From positions 1-14,018 of the forward strand of contig PUPG01000123.1 in NCBI GenBank assembly GCA_003553005.1: a stretch of 14,018 bases of DNA, written 5' to 3'. Positions 6,362 through 13,368 of the stretch are shown here, piece by piece (within the stretch, counting starts at the first letter, position 1; each line of letters begins with the position of its first letter). Under the pieces are notes generated by a model. The model saw only the letters and a list, made by a program, of their open reading frames with translations, had not been told where the DNA came from and made no database searches. A program made the translations under genes and the position numbers. This DNA is from Bacteroidales bacterium (lineage in GTDB: Bacteria > Bacteroidota > Bacteroidia > Bacteroidales > UBA7960).

Positions 6362-9300
6362 TTAAAACGACAGGTCGATGCCAAAAAGGATGGAACGCAC
6401 CTGGGGTGTGGTATAAAAGTCAATACCCATCACCACGTTTTGTGCCTGCGCGGAGGTACCTGTGCCCAGACTGTTTACTTCCGGGTCGTAACCGGGATAG
6501 TCGGTCAGGGTAAAGAGGTTGTACCCGGTTACATAGACCCGGGCATCGCGGAAGCCAGCACGCCCGGTCAATTTGGCCGGCAGCGTATAGCCAAGAGTAA
6601 GGCTTCGCAAACGCAGGTACGAACCATCGTAGAGATAACGTGAGGAGTGCTGCGATCCATTTCGCACGCCATACCGGGCCTGGGGTACATCGGTGATGTC
6701 GCCGGGCGCCTGCCAGCGGTCTAGCTGGTCGCGACTCTGGTTATCCCACCATTCTCCATTGGCACTCTGGTAGCGGCCTGCCGAGAGATATACCTCGTTG
6801 CCATAGACAAAGTTAAGCAGCACATTCAAGTCAAATGCGCCGTATGACAGGTTATTCGTGAGGCCGCCAACAAAGTCGGGAGTGGGAGACCCCACAATCA
6901 CCCGTTGGGCTTCATTGTAATTCGTTGTAGTTTGCCCACTGCCATCATTTTTGTAAAACAGGGCGTCACCCGTCATCGGATGGACTCCAGCATATTCAGG
7001 CATCCGGAACACCCCGATCTCTTCGCCTTCGATCACGTAGTTTACGCCATAGGCAATCTCAGGACCGTCGATATTCACCACCTCATTCTGGTTAAAGCTA
7101 ATGTTAAAATCAGTTACCCAGCTGAAGGTACCACGCAGATTATGACTGCGCACAGAAAACTCCCAACCGTGGTTCTTCAACTCACCCACATTCCTGGTAA
7201 CAGCGGTATACCCGCTGGTGGCCGGCAACGACCGGCGCAGGAGCAGGTCCTCGGTATTTTTACGGTAATAGTCTACCTGTGCAGAAATGCGGTCATTCAA
7301 AAATGAAAAATCCAGGCCAATGTCTACTTGCGAGGTGGATTCCCAGCGCAGTCCGGGACTTCTAAGCTGAGCAGGCAGCAATCCGGAATAACCCGGATAG
7401 GTTACACCCTGGTAGAGCCCCATTGCCTCATAGTTGCCAATATCTGAATTCCCGGTGAGTCCATAACTGGCCCGCAGCTTCAGGAAGCTCAGCACTTCTG
7501 TATCATCCATGAAAGACTCGTCGCTGATGATCCAGGCACCGGAAACCGAGGGAAAAAAACCGTAACGGTTATCGGCCCCGAAACGCGAGGAGCCATCCAC
7601 GCGGGCGCTCAACCCAAATATATAGCGGTCGAGATACTTATAATTGGCGCGTGAAAAATAGGAAAGGTAGCTATGTCCTTCGCCCCAGCCATTGTAACCG
7701 GTAATCTCTGCCGCACTGCTCATGTTTTTAAAATCATCCGTTGGGAAGCCTCGCCCTTCAAGCATGCTTCCGTCGGCTGAATTTTTTTGTGCTGACATCC
7801 CCAGGACCATATTCAGATCGTGACGCTCTCCAAGTGGCTGATCATAGGAAAAGTAGTTGTTGATGTTGTAATTCAGCACATGCACATCGCGTTTTTCTGC
7901 GAGCCCATTCGGGCTGCCCCAGTTGGTTAGCCTGCCATAGAAGTTCTGCTCTGTCTGGTTGAGGATATCGGTACCGAACTCTGAGCGAAACCTCAGGTTA
8001 TCCAGGATGGCATAATCCGCATGGGCATTCAGGAAGGTCCTGTAAACGGTGGCCACATTGGAGGCATCCCGGTAGTCGATCAGGGAGTTGTAGTAGACGG
8101 TGTTAGTATTGTAAGTCCCGGTTTCAGGATCGATGACTGGTTGCACGGGCGACTGGGCTACCAGCTGCATCGGATTGGCCCAGGCGTTATCGTGGGCCAC
8201 GCGGTTGGTGACATTCCGCACAAAGTTCGTGCTCATCCCAAAATTGAACCGCTCTCCAACAGACTGATCCAGGTTGAGGCGCGCACTGACCCGCTCCATG
8301 TCATTTCCAATAATGATCCCATCCTGATCCTCATAAGTGATCCCCGCATAGAAGCGGGTGCTTTCGGTGCCGCCGTTTGCAGAAAAGCTGACCCTGTTCT
8401 GGATACCGGACTGCAGGGCTTCTTCCTGCCAATCTGAATCGTGTCCTTCACGCCAGCCAGGAACATACATATCCTTCAGTTCGTCCGGGGTGCGTCCACC
8501 AACCATGCCTTCTTCATCTGCCACATTGGCAAGCGCTTCATCCATCAGCTCGATATACTCACCGGCATTGAGCCAGTCACGAAGGTTGGCGGCCTGATTG
8601 ATGCCCGACGACATGTTGAGGTTAAACTGCACATCCCCTTCTTTTCCCCGTTTCGTGGTAATCAGCACCACACCATTCGATGCCCGCGAGCCATATATGG
8701 CTGCTGCTGAGGCATCCTTAAGGATTTCAATGGACTCAATGTCGTTTGGGTTTATGTCTGCCAGTGGACTGGTGGGATGATTGCCGGGTGAAGTTTGTGT
8801 TTCCGATGTGACCGGCATCCCATCGATCACATACAGTGGCTGGTTGCTGGCTGATACCGAGGATGATCCGCGAACACGGATATTGATGGCCTCGCCGAGG
8901 CGACCACTGGCCTGGCTCACAAAGACTCCGGCAGTTTGTCCCGCAAGCGCTGATTCCAATGAAGGTGCAGGGATGCTCGCCAGCTCATCCGAATCAATGC
9001 GACCGATCGAACCGGTCAAATCCCTGCGAATTTGGGTACCATAACCGACCACCACGACCTCATCAAGACCAATTTGAGCGGACTCCAGGACGATATCGAT
9101 CTGCTCACGGTCTCCGATCATCACCTCCTGCGTCTCCATCCCCACCAGTGAAAACACAAGCACCCCCGCTCCCTCCGGAATTTCCAGGCTGTATTCTCCT
9201 TCAAGGTCAGTAACAGTGCCAATGGAAGTATCCCGGATATATACGCTTACTCCAGGCATAGGCACCCCATCTTCTGCATCAGTTACCGTCCCGGTGATGA

Positions 9301-9715
9301 CTCGCGTCTGGGGTTCTTCTTGTTGCGGCACCGGCTCTGCAGGCTGTTCAGGCGCAGCCTCCAATACCACGTACTGGTCATGGTAGGTATAGCTAAAGCC
9401 AATATCTCCGGCAAGCAAATCCAGGGCTTCATCAAGTGCTACATCCCCCAGGTGCATGTCTACCACCTGGGCATCATCCAGCACATCATTGCTGTAGAAA
9501 AAAATGAGGCCAGTCTGATCGGCAATTTCATCAAAGACCTCCCCCACTGTAGTTTGCCGCAGGTCAAGGTGCACATGGTAAGTTTGTGAAAACACCGTTG
9601 CCTGCGCATGCAACACGCCAAGGCACATAAGCAACAAAAAAATTTTCATGGTTTTCCATTTGCTAAGCCAGTTCCCAATAGCCAGGGGAACGGCCGATGG
9701 TAAGCTTTTTTTCAT
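6362..9715 (-). CDS. SusC/RagA-family TonB-dependent transporter with N-terminal STN signalling domain
   Basis: A 1117-residue outer-membrane transporter. The N-terminus carries a basic leader and a hydrophobic signal (MKIFLLLMCLGVLHAQA, 23-39) ending near TVFSQ. An STN (secretin/TonB N-terminal) domain follows at about 46-120, then a Pro/Glu-rich linker (121-137) and a carboxypeptidase-regulatory-like beta-sandwich (138-212, starting ITGTVTDAEDGVPMPGVSV). The TonB box DEVVVVGYG (218-226) and the plug domain (about 226-350, with PLYVIDGMP at 293-301) come next, and the barrel ends in Phe (FGIDLSF). The STN domain marks it as a transducer that contacts a FecR-type anti-sigma factor in the periplasm. 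The sigma and fecR genes immediately upstream fit this. Start at 9715 is kept because STN-type SusC proteins commonly carry a basic extension ahead of the hydrophobic core; Met23 is the alternative. With SusD it would form the TonB-powered import complex. Confidence 0.95.
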   Translation of the reverse strand: MKKSLPSAVPLAIGNWLSKWKTMKIFLLLMCLGVLHAQATVFSQTYHVHLDLRQTTVGEVFDEIADQTGLIFFYSNDVLDDAQVVDMHLGDVALDEALDLLAGDIGFSYTYHDQYVVLEAAPEQPAEPVPQQEEPQTRVITGTVTDAEDGVPMPGVSVYIRDTSIGTVTDLEGEYSLEIPEGAGVLVFSLVGMETQEVMIGDREQIDIVLESAQIGLDEVVVVGYGTQIRRDLTGSIGRIDSDELASIPAPSLESALAGQTAGVFVSQASGRLGEAINIRVRGSSSVSASNQPLYVIDGMPVTSETQTSPGNHPTSPLADINPNDIESIEILKDASAAAIYGSRASNGVVLITTKRGKEGDVQFNLNMSSGINQAANLRDWLNAGEYIELMDEALANVADEEGMVGGRTPDELKDMYVPGWREGHDSDWQEEALQSGIQNRVSFSANGGTESTRFYAGITYEDQDGIIIGNDMERVSARLNLDQSVGERFNFGMSTNFVRNVTNRVAHDNAWANPMQLVAQSPVQPVIDPETGTYNTNTVYYNSLIDYRDASNVATVYRTFLNAHADYAILDNLRFRSEFGTDILNQTEQNFYGRLTNWGSPNGLAEKRDVHVLNYNINNYFSYDQPLGERHDLNMVLGMSAQKNSADGSMLEGRGFPTDDFKNMSSAAEITGYNGWGEGHSYLSYFSRANYKYLDRYIFGLSARVDGSSRFGADNRYGFFPSVSGAWIISDESFMDDTEVLSFLKLRASYGLTGNSDIGNYEAMGLYQGVTYPGYSGLLPAQLRSPGLRWESTSQVDIGLDFSFLNDRISAQVDYYRKNTEDLLLRRSLPATSGYTAVTRNVGELKNHGWEFSVRSHNLRGTFSWVTDFNISFNQNEVVNIDGPEIAYGVNYVIEGEEIGVFRMPEYAGVHPMTGDALFYKNDGSGQTTTNYNEAQRVIVGSPTPDFVGGLTNNLSYGAFDLNVLLNFVYGNEVYLSAGRYQSANGEWWDNQSRDQLDRWQAPGDITDVPQARYGVRNGSQHSSRYLYDGSYLRLRSLTLGYTLPAKLTGRAGFRDARVYVTGYNLFTLTDYPGYDPEVNSLGTGTSAQAQNVVMGIDFYTTPQVRSILFGIDLSF

Positions 9716-9756
9716 ACTTTTGTAGTTTAGGGTTCATATGATTAGCCGGTATATGT

Positions 9757-9788
9757 TTTGACCCATCTCCGGCTGATTTTCAGTTCCC
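9757..9788 (-). promoter_or_regulatory. Candidate ECF-type promoter for susC
   Basis: Minus-strand GGGAAC (9788-9783) followed after 20 bases by GTCAAA (9762-9757) resembles the general ECF pattern GGAAC...GTC. The spacing is two to three bases longer than for well-studied ECF factors. It would start transcription about 35 nt ahead of the susC start codon. This is the expected position for a promoter read by the sigma factor of this locus, but the match is loose. Confidence 0.2.
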
Positions 9789-9790
9789 GG

Positions 9791-9823
9791 CCGGAAAACA
9801 CCGCCATGTTTTCCGGTTTTTTT
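9791..9823 (+). terminator. Plus-oriented intrinsic terminator in the fecR-susC gap
   Basis: CCGGAAAAC (9791-9799) and GTTTTCCGG (9808-9816) form a perfect 9-bp stem with an 8-base loop, followed by seven T residues (9817-9823) on the plus strand. On the minus strand the stem is followed by CCGGGAACTG and has no T-tract, so it would not end fecR-susC transcription. No plus-strand protein gene lies to its left, which makes an antisense transcript the natural client. It may also limit stray plus-strand transcription into fecR. Confidence 0.75.
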
Positions 9824-9840
9824 GTCCCTGTTATACGCGC

Positions 9841-11034
9841 TTATGAATCCAGGCGACGAATCCTGATGGTTTCATCCTGTACATCAATTTCCAGGGATGC
9901 TGACTTTTCAATCAGAAACACCAGGTATTCCACAGATCTGTCTTTTTCCATGGCCCCGGTCAATCGCAGCTCAGCCACCTCTTCATCCGCAAAGTCAATA
10001 TTCACATCATACCAACGCTCCATGCGAAGGGCGAGCTCATGCAATGGCATGTCCCTGAAACGGAACATCCCTTCAACCCAGGAGGTGTATAAGCCCACAT
10101 CCACATCATTCACGGCTAACTTGGCTTCCGGGTGTGGCAACCTGGCCTGCTGACCGGAAAAAACCTCCACAGCTGGCTGATTGCCAGATGCCACAGCAAT
10201 CTCACCCGAAACCACAGTGGCTTCTGCCACATCATCCACATAATTGTAGATATTGAAAGTGGTGCCTTTGACTACAACAGACATATCGGGTGTTTCCACA
10301 ATAAAAGGCCGCTCCGGGTCAGGGGCCACATCAAAAAATGCTTCGCCTTCCAGCCTGATGACCCGCTGATCTTCGTCAAACAAGGTCGGATAGTCAAGTT
10401 GTGAGTCAGAATTGACCCACACGGACGAACCGTCAGACAATACCAGCTGATACTCCCCGCCACGCGGCACCAACAGGCTGTGCATCACCGAGGTGGAAGC
10501 TTCTGCAAGGCGAATCCGGTCAGATTGATCCTGGTGCAGTTTCACACCGTCGTCTTCAAAAAACTGGCCCGTGGTATGGTCATCCAAAACGAGGCTTTCG
10601 CCGGATGAAAGTACCAGCGTAGCATTTGCGTGGCGTGAGGCGGACATGACTTCAGCATGTTCCCTGGCCTCACGCATATCTTGTCCGGATAAATAAAAGT
10701 AGAGGAAACCCATGCCAATCAGCAGCGGGATAAGCGCTGCCGCATATTTCAACCAACGGGCTGCTGCCTTGCGCCCGACCATATGGCTTTGACCCGGCTT
10801 CCCGGATTTTTCCAACAGGGCTTTCCACGCCTTGCCCTTATCAATCGGGCGTGTCTTCTCCAGGTGGCCAGCATTGCGAATGATGTCGATATACTGTTCT
10901 GCCCTTTCGCGCATGTGTGGGTGACGTGCCAGATAAGCATCCAGGGCAGCCTGCTCCTCTTTCGTCGCCTGACCAGTTTCGCTGCTGACAATCAGCAGAA
11001 TCATATCTTCGGGTAATTCCTTTGTTGTCTTCAT
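9841..11034 (-). CDS. FecR-family anti-sigma factor with C-terminal DUF4974 domain
   Basis: A 397-residue single-pass inner-membrane protein. The cytoplasmic part (1-94) holds the sigma-binding region, with helices around PEDMILLIVSSETGQATKEE and WKALLEKSG. One membrane segment, WLKYAAALIPLLIGMGFLYF, spans about 94-113. The periplasmic FecR domain runs from about 186, with RGGEYQLVLSDGSSVWVNSD (191-210), the RVIRLEGEAFFDVAPD strand pair (224-239) and VKGTTFNIYNY (255-265). The C-terminal DUF4974 / STN-like domain is at about 328-393 (MPLHELALRMERWYDVNIDF). It would hold the ECF sigma factor inactive and release it when the SusC STN domain reports ligand. It lies 41 bp downstream of the sigma gene and 125 bp upstream of susC, the standard order for this signalling cascade in Bacteroidota. 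Confidence 0.95.
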   Translation of the reverse strand: MKTTKELPEDMILLIVSSETGQATKEEQAALDAYLARHPHMRERAEQYIDIIRNAGHLEKTRPIDKGKAWKALLEKSGKPGQSHMVGRKAAARWLKYAAALIPLLIGMGFLYFYLSGQDMREAREHAEVMSASRHANATLVLSSGESLVLDDHTTGQFFEDDGVKLHQDQSDRIRLAEASTSVMHSLLVPRGGEYQLVLSDGSSVWVNSDSQLDYPTLFDEDQRVIRLEGEAFFDVAPDPERPFIVETPDMSVVVKGTTFNIYNYVDDVAEATVVSGEIAVASGNQPAVEVFSGQQARLPHPEAKLAVNDVDVGLYTSWVEGMFRFRDMPLHELALRMERWYDVNIDFADEEVAELRLTGAMEKDRSVEYLVFLIEKSASLEIDVQDETIRIRRLDS

Positions 11035-11075
11035 ACACCTTTAAGACAACAAAACCGGGAAAATGGGTGACAAAA

Positions 11076-11675
11076 TCAGCTAAAAAAAGGCAGGTACATC
11101 AAGAAAAGGAGGATTCCTGCCTGATCATACAGTTCACTGCGGAGTTTCTGCATGGCACGGCAAAGGTGGGTTTTTACTGTATTCACGGAAACCTCCATAC
11201 GTGCGGCTGCCTGTTTATAGGTATATCCTTCCAATACAATCAGGCCAAAGACCTGCCTGCCTTTTTCGGGCAGCCGGTCAACGGCCTCTTGCATCCTGGA
11301 TATTTCCTCCCCGGATGTATTGCTGTCAGCCTCTGCAGCATCATGTGCTCCATCATCGACAAACAGTTCAGGTGTAGCCAGCTCATCCAGGGATATATGG
11401 CGGGGAGCTTGGGTTTGCTTCAGATGATTGATGCAGGAATTGCGTACACCGGCGTATAGGTAGGATCGTAAACTAATCGTTACGGAAGATATGCTTTTGG
11501 CCTGCCAACATCTGACCAGCAGATCCTGCACGGTGTCTTCAGCCACATCAAGACTACCGGTCATTTTTTGCGCATACCGGCACAAATCCACATAATACTT
11601 GTCAAATACAGCCTTTAACCCCTGATGGTGATTTTTTCGGAATAGCTTGATGATGTCCTTGTCGGGTGGGCTCAT
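11076..11675 (-). CDS. ECF-subfamily RNA polymerase sigma factor (Bacteroidota FecI-like)
   Basis: A 199-residue sigma factor with region 2 at about 12-80 (FDKYYVDLCRYAQKMTG, then AEDTVQDLLVRCWQ) and region 4 at about 118-172, including the helix-turn-helix YTYKQAAARMEVSVNTVKTH (141-160) and the CRAMQKLRSEL end. Between them is an acidic linker (98-125). A short hydrophobic tail (AGILLFLMYLPFF) closes the protein, as in many Bacteroidota relatives. The ATG at 11675 is preferred; the frame also runs to a TTG at 11684, which overlaps a TAnnTTTG element and is unlikely to be the start. With fecR and the STN-bearing susC it forms a cell-surface signalling set. It is expected to direct RNA polymerase to susC and possibly its own promoter. 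The gene begins 45 bp after the mltF-like stop codon. Confidence 0.93.
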   Translation of the reverse strand: MSPPDKDIIKLFRKNHHQGLKAVFDKYYVDLCRYAQKMTGSLDVAEDTVQDLLVRCWQAKSISSVTISLRSYLYAGVRNSCINHLKQTQAPRHISLDELATPELFVDDGAHDAAEADSNTSGEEISRMQEAVDRLPEKGRQVFGLIVLEGYTYKQAAARMEVSVNTVKTHLCRAMQKLRSELYDQAGILLFLMYLPFFS

Positions 11676-11681
11676 AACAGC

Positions 11682-11689
11682 CAAATATA
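11682..11689 (-). promoter_or_regulatory. Perfect TAnnTTTG element at the sigma-factor start
   Basis: The minus strand reads TATATTTG here, an exact match to the Bacteroidota -7 element TAnnTTTG. It ends 6 bp before the sigma ATG at 11675, so transcription would begin within a few bases of the start codon. A good -33 TTTG is not visible 17-23 bases upstream; the nearest match is CTGACA-like sequence. Confidence 0.4.
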
Positions 11690-11690
11690 G

Positions 11691-11707
11691 GTAAAATTTT
11701 ATTTTAC
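11691..11707. repeat. Short perfect AT-rich dyad between mltF-like and sigma genes
   Basis: GTAAAAT (11691-11697) and ATTTTAC (11701-11707) are perfect inverted copies around a 3-base centre. The dyad sits immediately upstream of the TAnnTTTG element, in the space between promoter elements. It could be an operator site, or a weak terminator hairpin for the mltF-like gene, whose stop is at 11723-11721. Its high AT content makes chance symmetry possible. Confidence 0.4.
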
Positions 11708-11720
11708 GGCTGTCAGCATG

Positions 11721-13130
11721 TTAATCGAAGAACTGCTGGTAGTGTGTGTAGAGGTTATTGATGGTTTCCACGTAGGTCACCGGTTCTATTCCGGAGGCAT
11801 AGCCAAACCGGACTTCTTCGCGGTTGTAGTATTCCGGGTTAGATTTCTTGAGCATGTATTCCGCCACATGGCCGTGCCATCGGTCGTCCAGGTCACCATG
11901 GGCACGGGCAAGCCGGCGCGCGTCCTGCACATGGCCCTGGCCCACATTGTAGGAGGCGAGCACGAAATGCTTTCTTTCCTGCACATCGGGGATATGCTCC
12001 TGCCAGTAATCCTGCAGCCATTGAATATAGCGCACACCAGCGGCAATGTTTTGTTCGGGGTCCCTGGGGTTGGCGGCGCCAAACTCCCTGGCGGTTGCCG
12101 GCATCAGCTGCATGAGTCCCACGGCACCTGCCCAGGATTCAGCAGCCGGATCGAAACGGCTCTCGCGAAACATCAGGGCGGCGAGTAAGCGCCAGTCCCA
12201 GTCAATCAACCCGGCTTTTTCCTGGAGCAGGCTGTCAAAGGGCGAGATCTGGCCACCACCGATAGGAAAGTATTCGCTGGCATATCGTGCGCGAAAGGCG
12301 CGGCGGTTTTCATAATACTTGTTGTAGATCACATAATAGTCGGCATGGTTTTGCATGCCGATAAGCCAGTCGTTCAGGGTATCCAGCAAGGCTTCAGAGG
12401 AAGGCCGGACAGCCCAGGCGGTTTGTTGTGGCAGGCTGACCGCGGTTGACGCATCCAGGTCCTGGTAAAACGCTGCCTTGATCCCTGCGATGTTTTCATC
12501 CGCTACGGTATAATCGATCTCCTGCGTAGCCACCTGCTGGATCAACTCTTCCGTGATGACACCCTCCGCAGCCTCCTCGACATGGATATCGGCACCGATC
12601 TCGCGGGACAGGTTCAGAAGCCTTTCCACATACGCTGACCCCCGGCGCACCACGATGGTTTCGCCAGCCAGTTCCACGGGATTGCGGATCAACTTCCGCT
12701 CGATCTGATGCAGCATCATCTGGCGCCAGTTTTCGGGCTTGCGCTGCACAAGCACCTGCCGGGTCATATTGAATGGCTCTGTAAATGCCAGACGTTCCCG
12801 GCGCGCAGATGTCACGGTCAGTCCATAGGCAATCAGATCCCCTTCACCGCGATCCAACATATCCATCATCTCACCAAAGTCCCTGGCCAGTTTGATCTCT
12901 ACCGGCAGTCCAATATGCGCTTCAAACAGACGCAGCAGTTCATATTCATAACCCATCACCTCCCCACGATATACAAAGTAACTGAACGGACTGTAGCTTG
13001 TGATGGCGATCAGCTCACCGCGTTCAGCAATTTCCGGAAAGTCAACAACATCTGGTCGCCTTTCATCAGCGCAAGAAATCAGCAAAATAGCAGTTACTGT
13101 AAGCAGAATGGTGAGTCGGGGTTTTTGCAT
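11721..13130 (-). CDS. mltF: MltF-like membrane-bound lytic transglycosylase (SBP_bac_3 + SLT)
   Basis: A 469-residue lipoprotein with the MltF architecture. The signal peptide MQKPRLTILLTVTAILLIS ends in the lipobox LISC (Cys20). A solute-binding-protein family 3 domain spans about 38-275, with ITSYSPFSYFVYRGEVMGYEYELLR early and GEGDLIAYGLTVTSARRERLAFTEPF (95-120) as the ligand-lobe signature. The transglycosylase domain is at about 305-465. Catalytic Glu323 lies in FRESRFDPAA; AGAVGLMQLMPATA (334-347), SYNVGQGHVQDA (393-404) and EPVTYVETINNLY (449-461) are the further family-1E landmarks. It would cut peptidoglycan at the MurNAc-GlcNAc bond from a membrane anchor, with the periplasmic SBP domain sensing muropeptides. 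The frame extends upstream to 13268, but the start at 13130 gives the signal peptide. Whether it shares function with the uptake locus downstream is unclear. Confidence 0.93.
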   Translation of the reverse strand: MQKPRLTILLTVTAILLISCADERRPDVVDFPEIAERGELIAITSYSPFSYFVYRGEVMGYEYELLRLFEAHIGLPVEIKLARDFGEMMDMLDRGEGDLIAYGLTVTSARRERLAFTEPFNMTRQVLVQRKPENWRQMMLHQIERKLIRNPVELAGETIVVRRGSAYVERLLNLSREIGADIHVEEAAEGVITEELIQQVATQEIDYTVADENIAGIKAAFYQDLDASTAVSLPQQTAWAVRPSSEALLDTLNDWLIGMQNHADYYVIYNKYYENRRAFRARYASEYFPIGGGQISPFDSLLQEKAGLIDWDWRLLAALMFRESRFDPAAESWAGAVGLMQLMPATAREFGAANPRDPEQNIAAGVRYIQWLQDYWQEHIPDVQERKHFVLASYNVGQGHVQDARRLARAHGDLDDRWHGHVAEYMLKKSNPEYYNREEVRFGYASGIEPVTYVETINNLYTHYQQFFD

Positions 13131-13368
13131 AGCCAATGTTTTTGATAAAGCTAAGAAAAGTATGACAAACGACCAAGGGAATGTTTCCCCGGATATGATG
13201 CCATGGCCTGCAATGCGCGGGATGATGGCATGGCAGGAATAGACGCATGCAGATTTCCGGACTTGCACAAAATCATGGCATTCCCCCTGATAACTTCAAT
13301 GGATTGTCGCCATTTTTATTTATTATTGCAGGAAGAAATCATCCTGACCTAATCTCATCAAAGAAAAT
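13131..13368. promoter_or_regulatory. Divergent intergenic region between mltF-like and amidohydrolase genes
   Basis: This 238-bp region must contain promoters for both divergent genes. For mltF the minus strand shows TTGG (13176-13173), 19 bases, then TAGCTTTA (13153-13146), one base off TAnnTTTG, and so a fair candidate. For the amidohydrolase the plus strand has TATTATTG (13321-13328), also one base off, with no properly spaced -33 element. No strong Shine-Dalgarno sequence is visible ahead of either start. No RNA gene or strong hairpin was recognised. Confidence 0.35.

Larger units (their letters stand above)
9579..9823 (+). ncRNA. Candidate antisense RNA opposite the susC leader
   Basis: Two plus-strand promoter elements and a plus-strand terminator bracket the 5' end of the minus-strand susC gene. 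TTTG (9553-9556), 22 bases, then TAAGTTTG (9579-9586) matches the Bacteroidota TTTG / TAnnTTTG promoter. A second perfect TAnnTTTG (TACTTTTG, 9715-9722) overlaps the susC start codon but lacks a clear -33 element. Transcripts would end at the terminator at 9791-9823, giving RNAs of very roughly 230 or 95 nt complementary to the susC leader. In Bacteroides, cis-antisense RNAs of this kind (DonS) are known in sigma/anti-sigma-controlled SusC loci. No expression data are available here; the listed range is the outer estimate. Confidence 0.35.

Noticed and set aside
9744..9774. AGCCGG...CCGGCT hairpin in the fecR-susC gap
   Set aside because: A 6-bp stem with a 19-base loop is too weak to call on its own, though it lies inside the proposed antisense/promoter region.
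11676..11684. TTG start codon giving three extra residues on the sigma factor
   Set aside because: It overlaps the TAnnTTTG element and the ATG at 11675 gives the normal ECF length.
13195..13237. Near-direct repeat (13 of 16 matches, ATGATG-CATGG) upstream of the mltF-like gene
   Set aside because: Short, imperfect and dominated by the CATGG/ATGATG words; it could be chance and has no clear link to a promoter.
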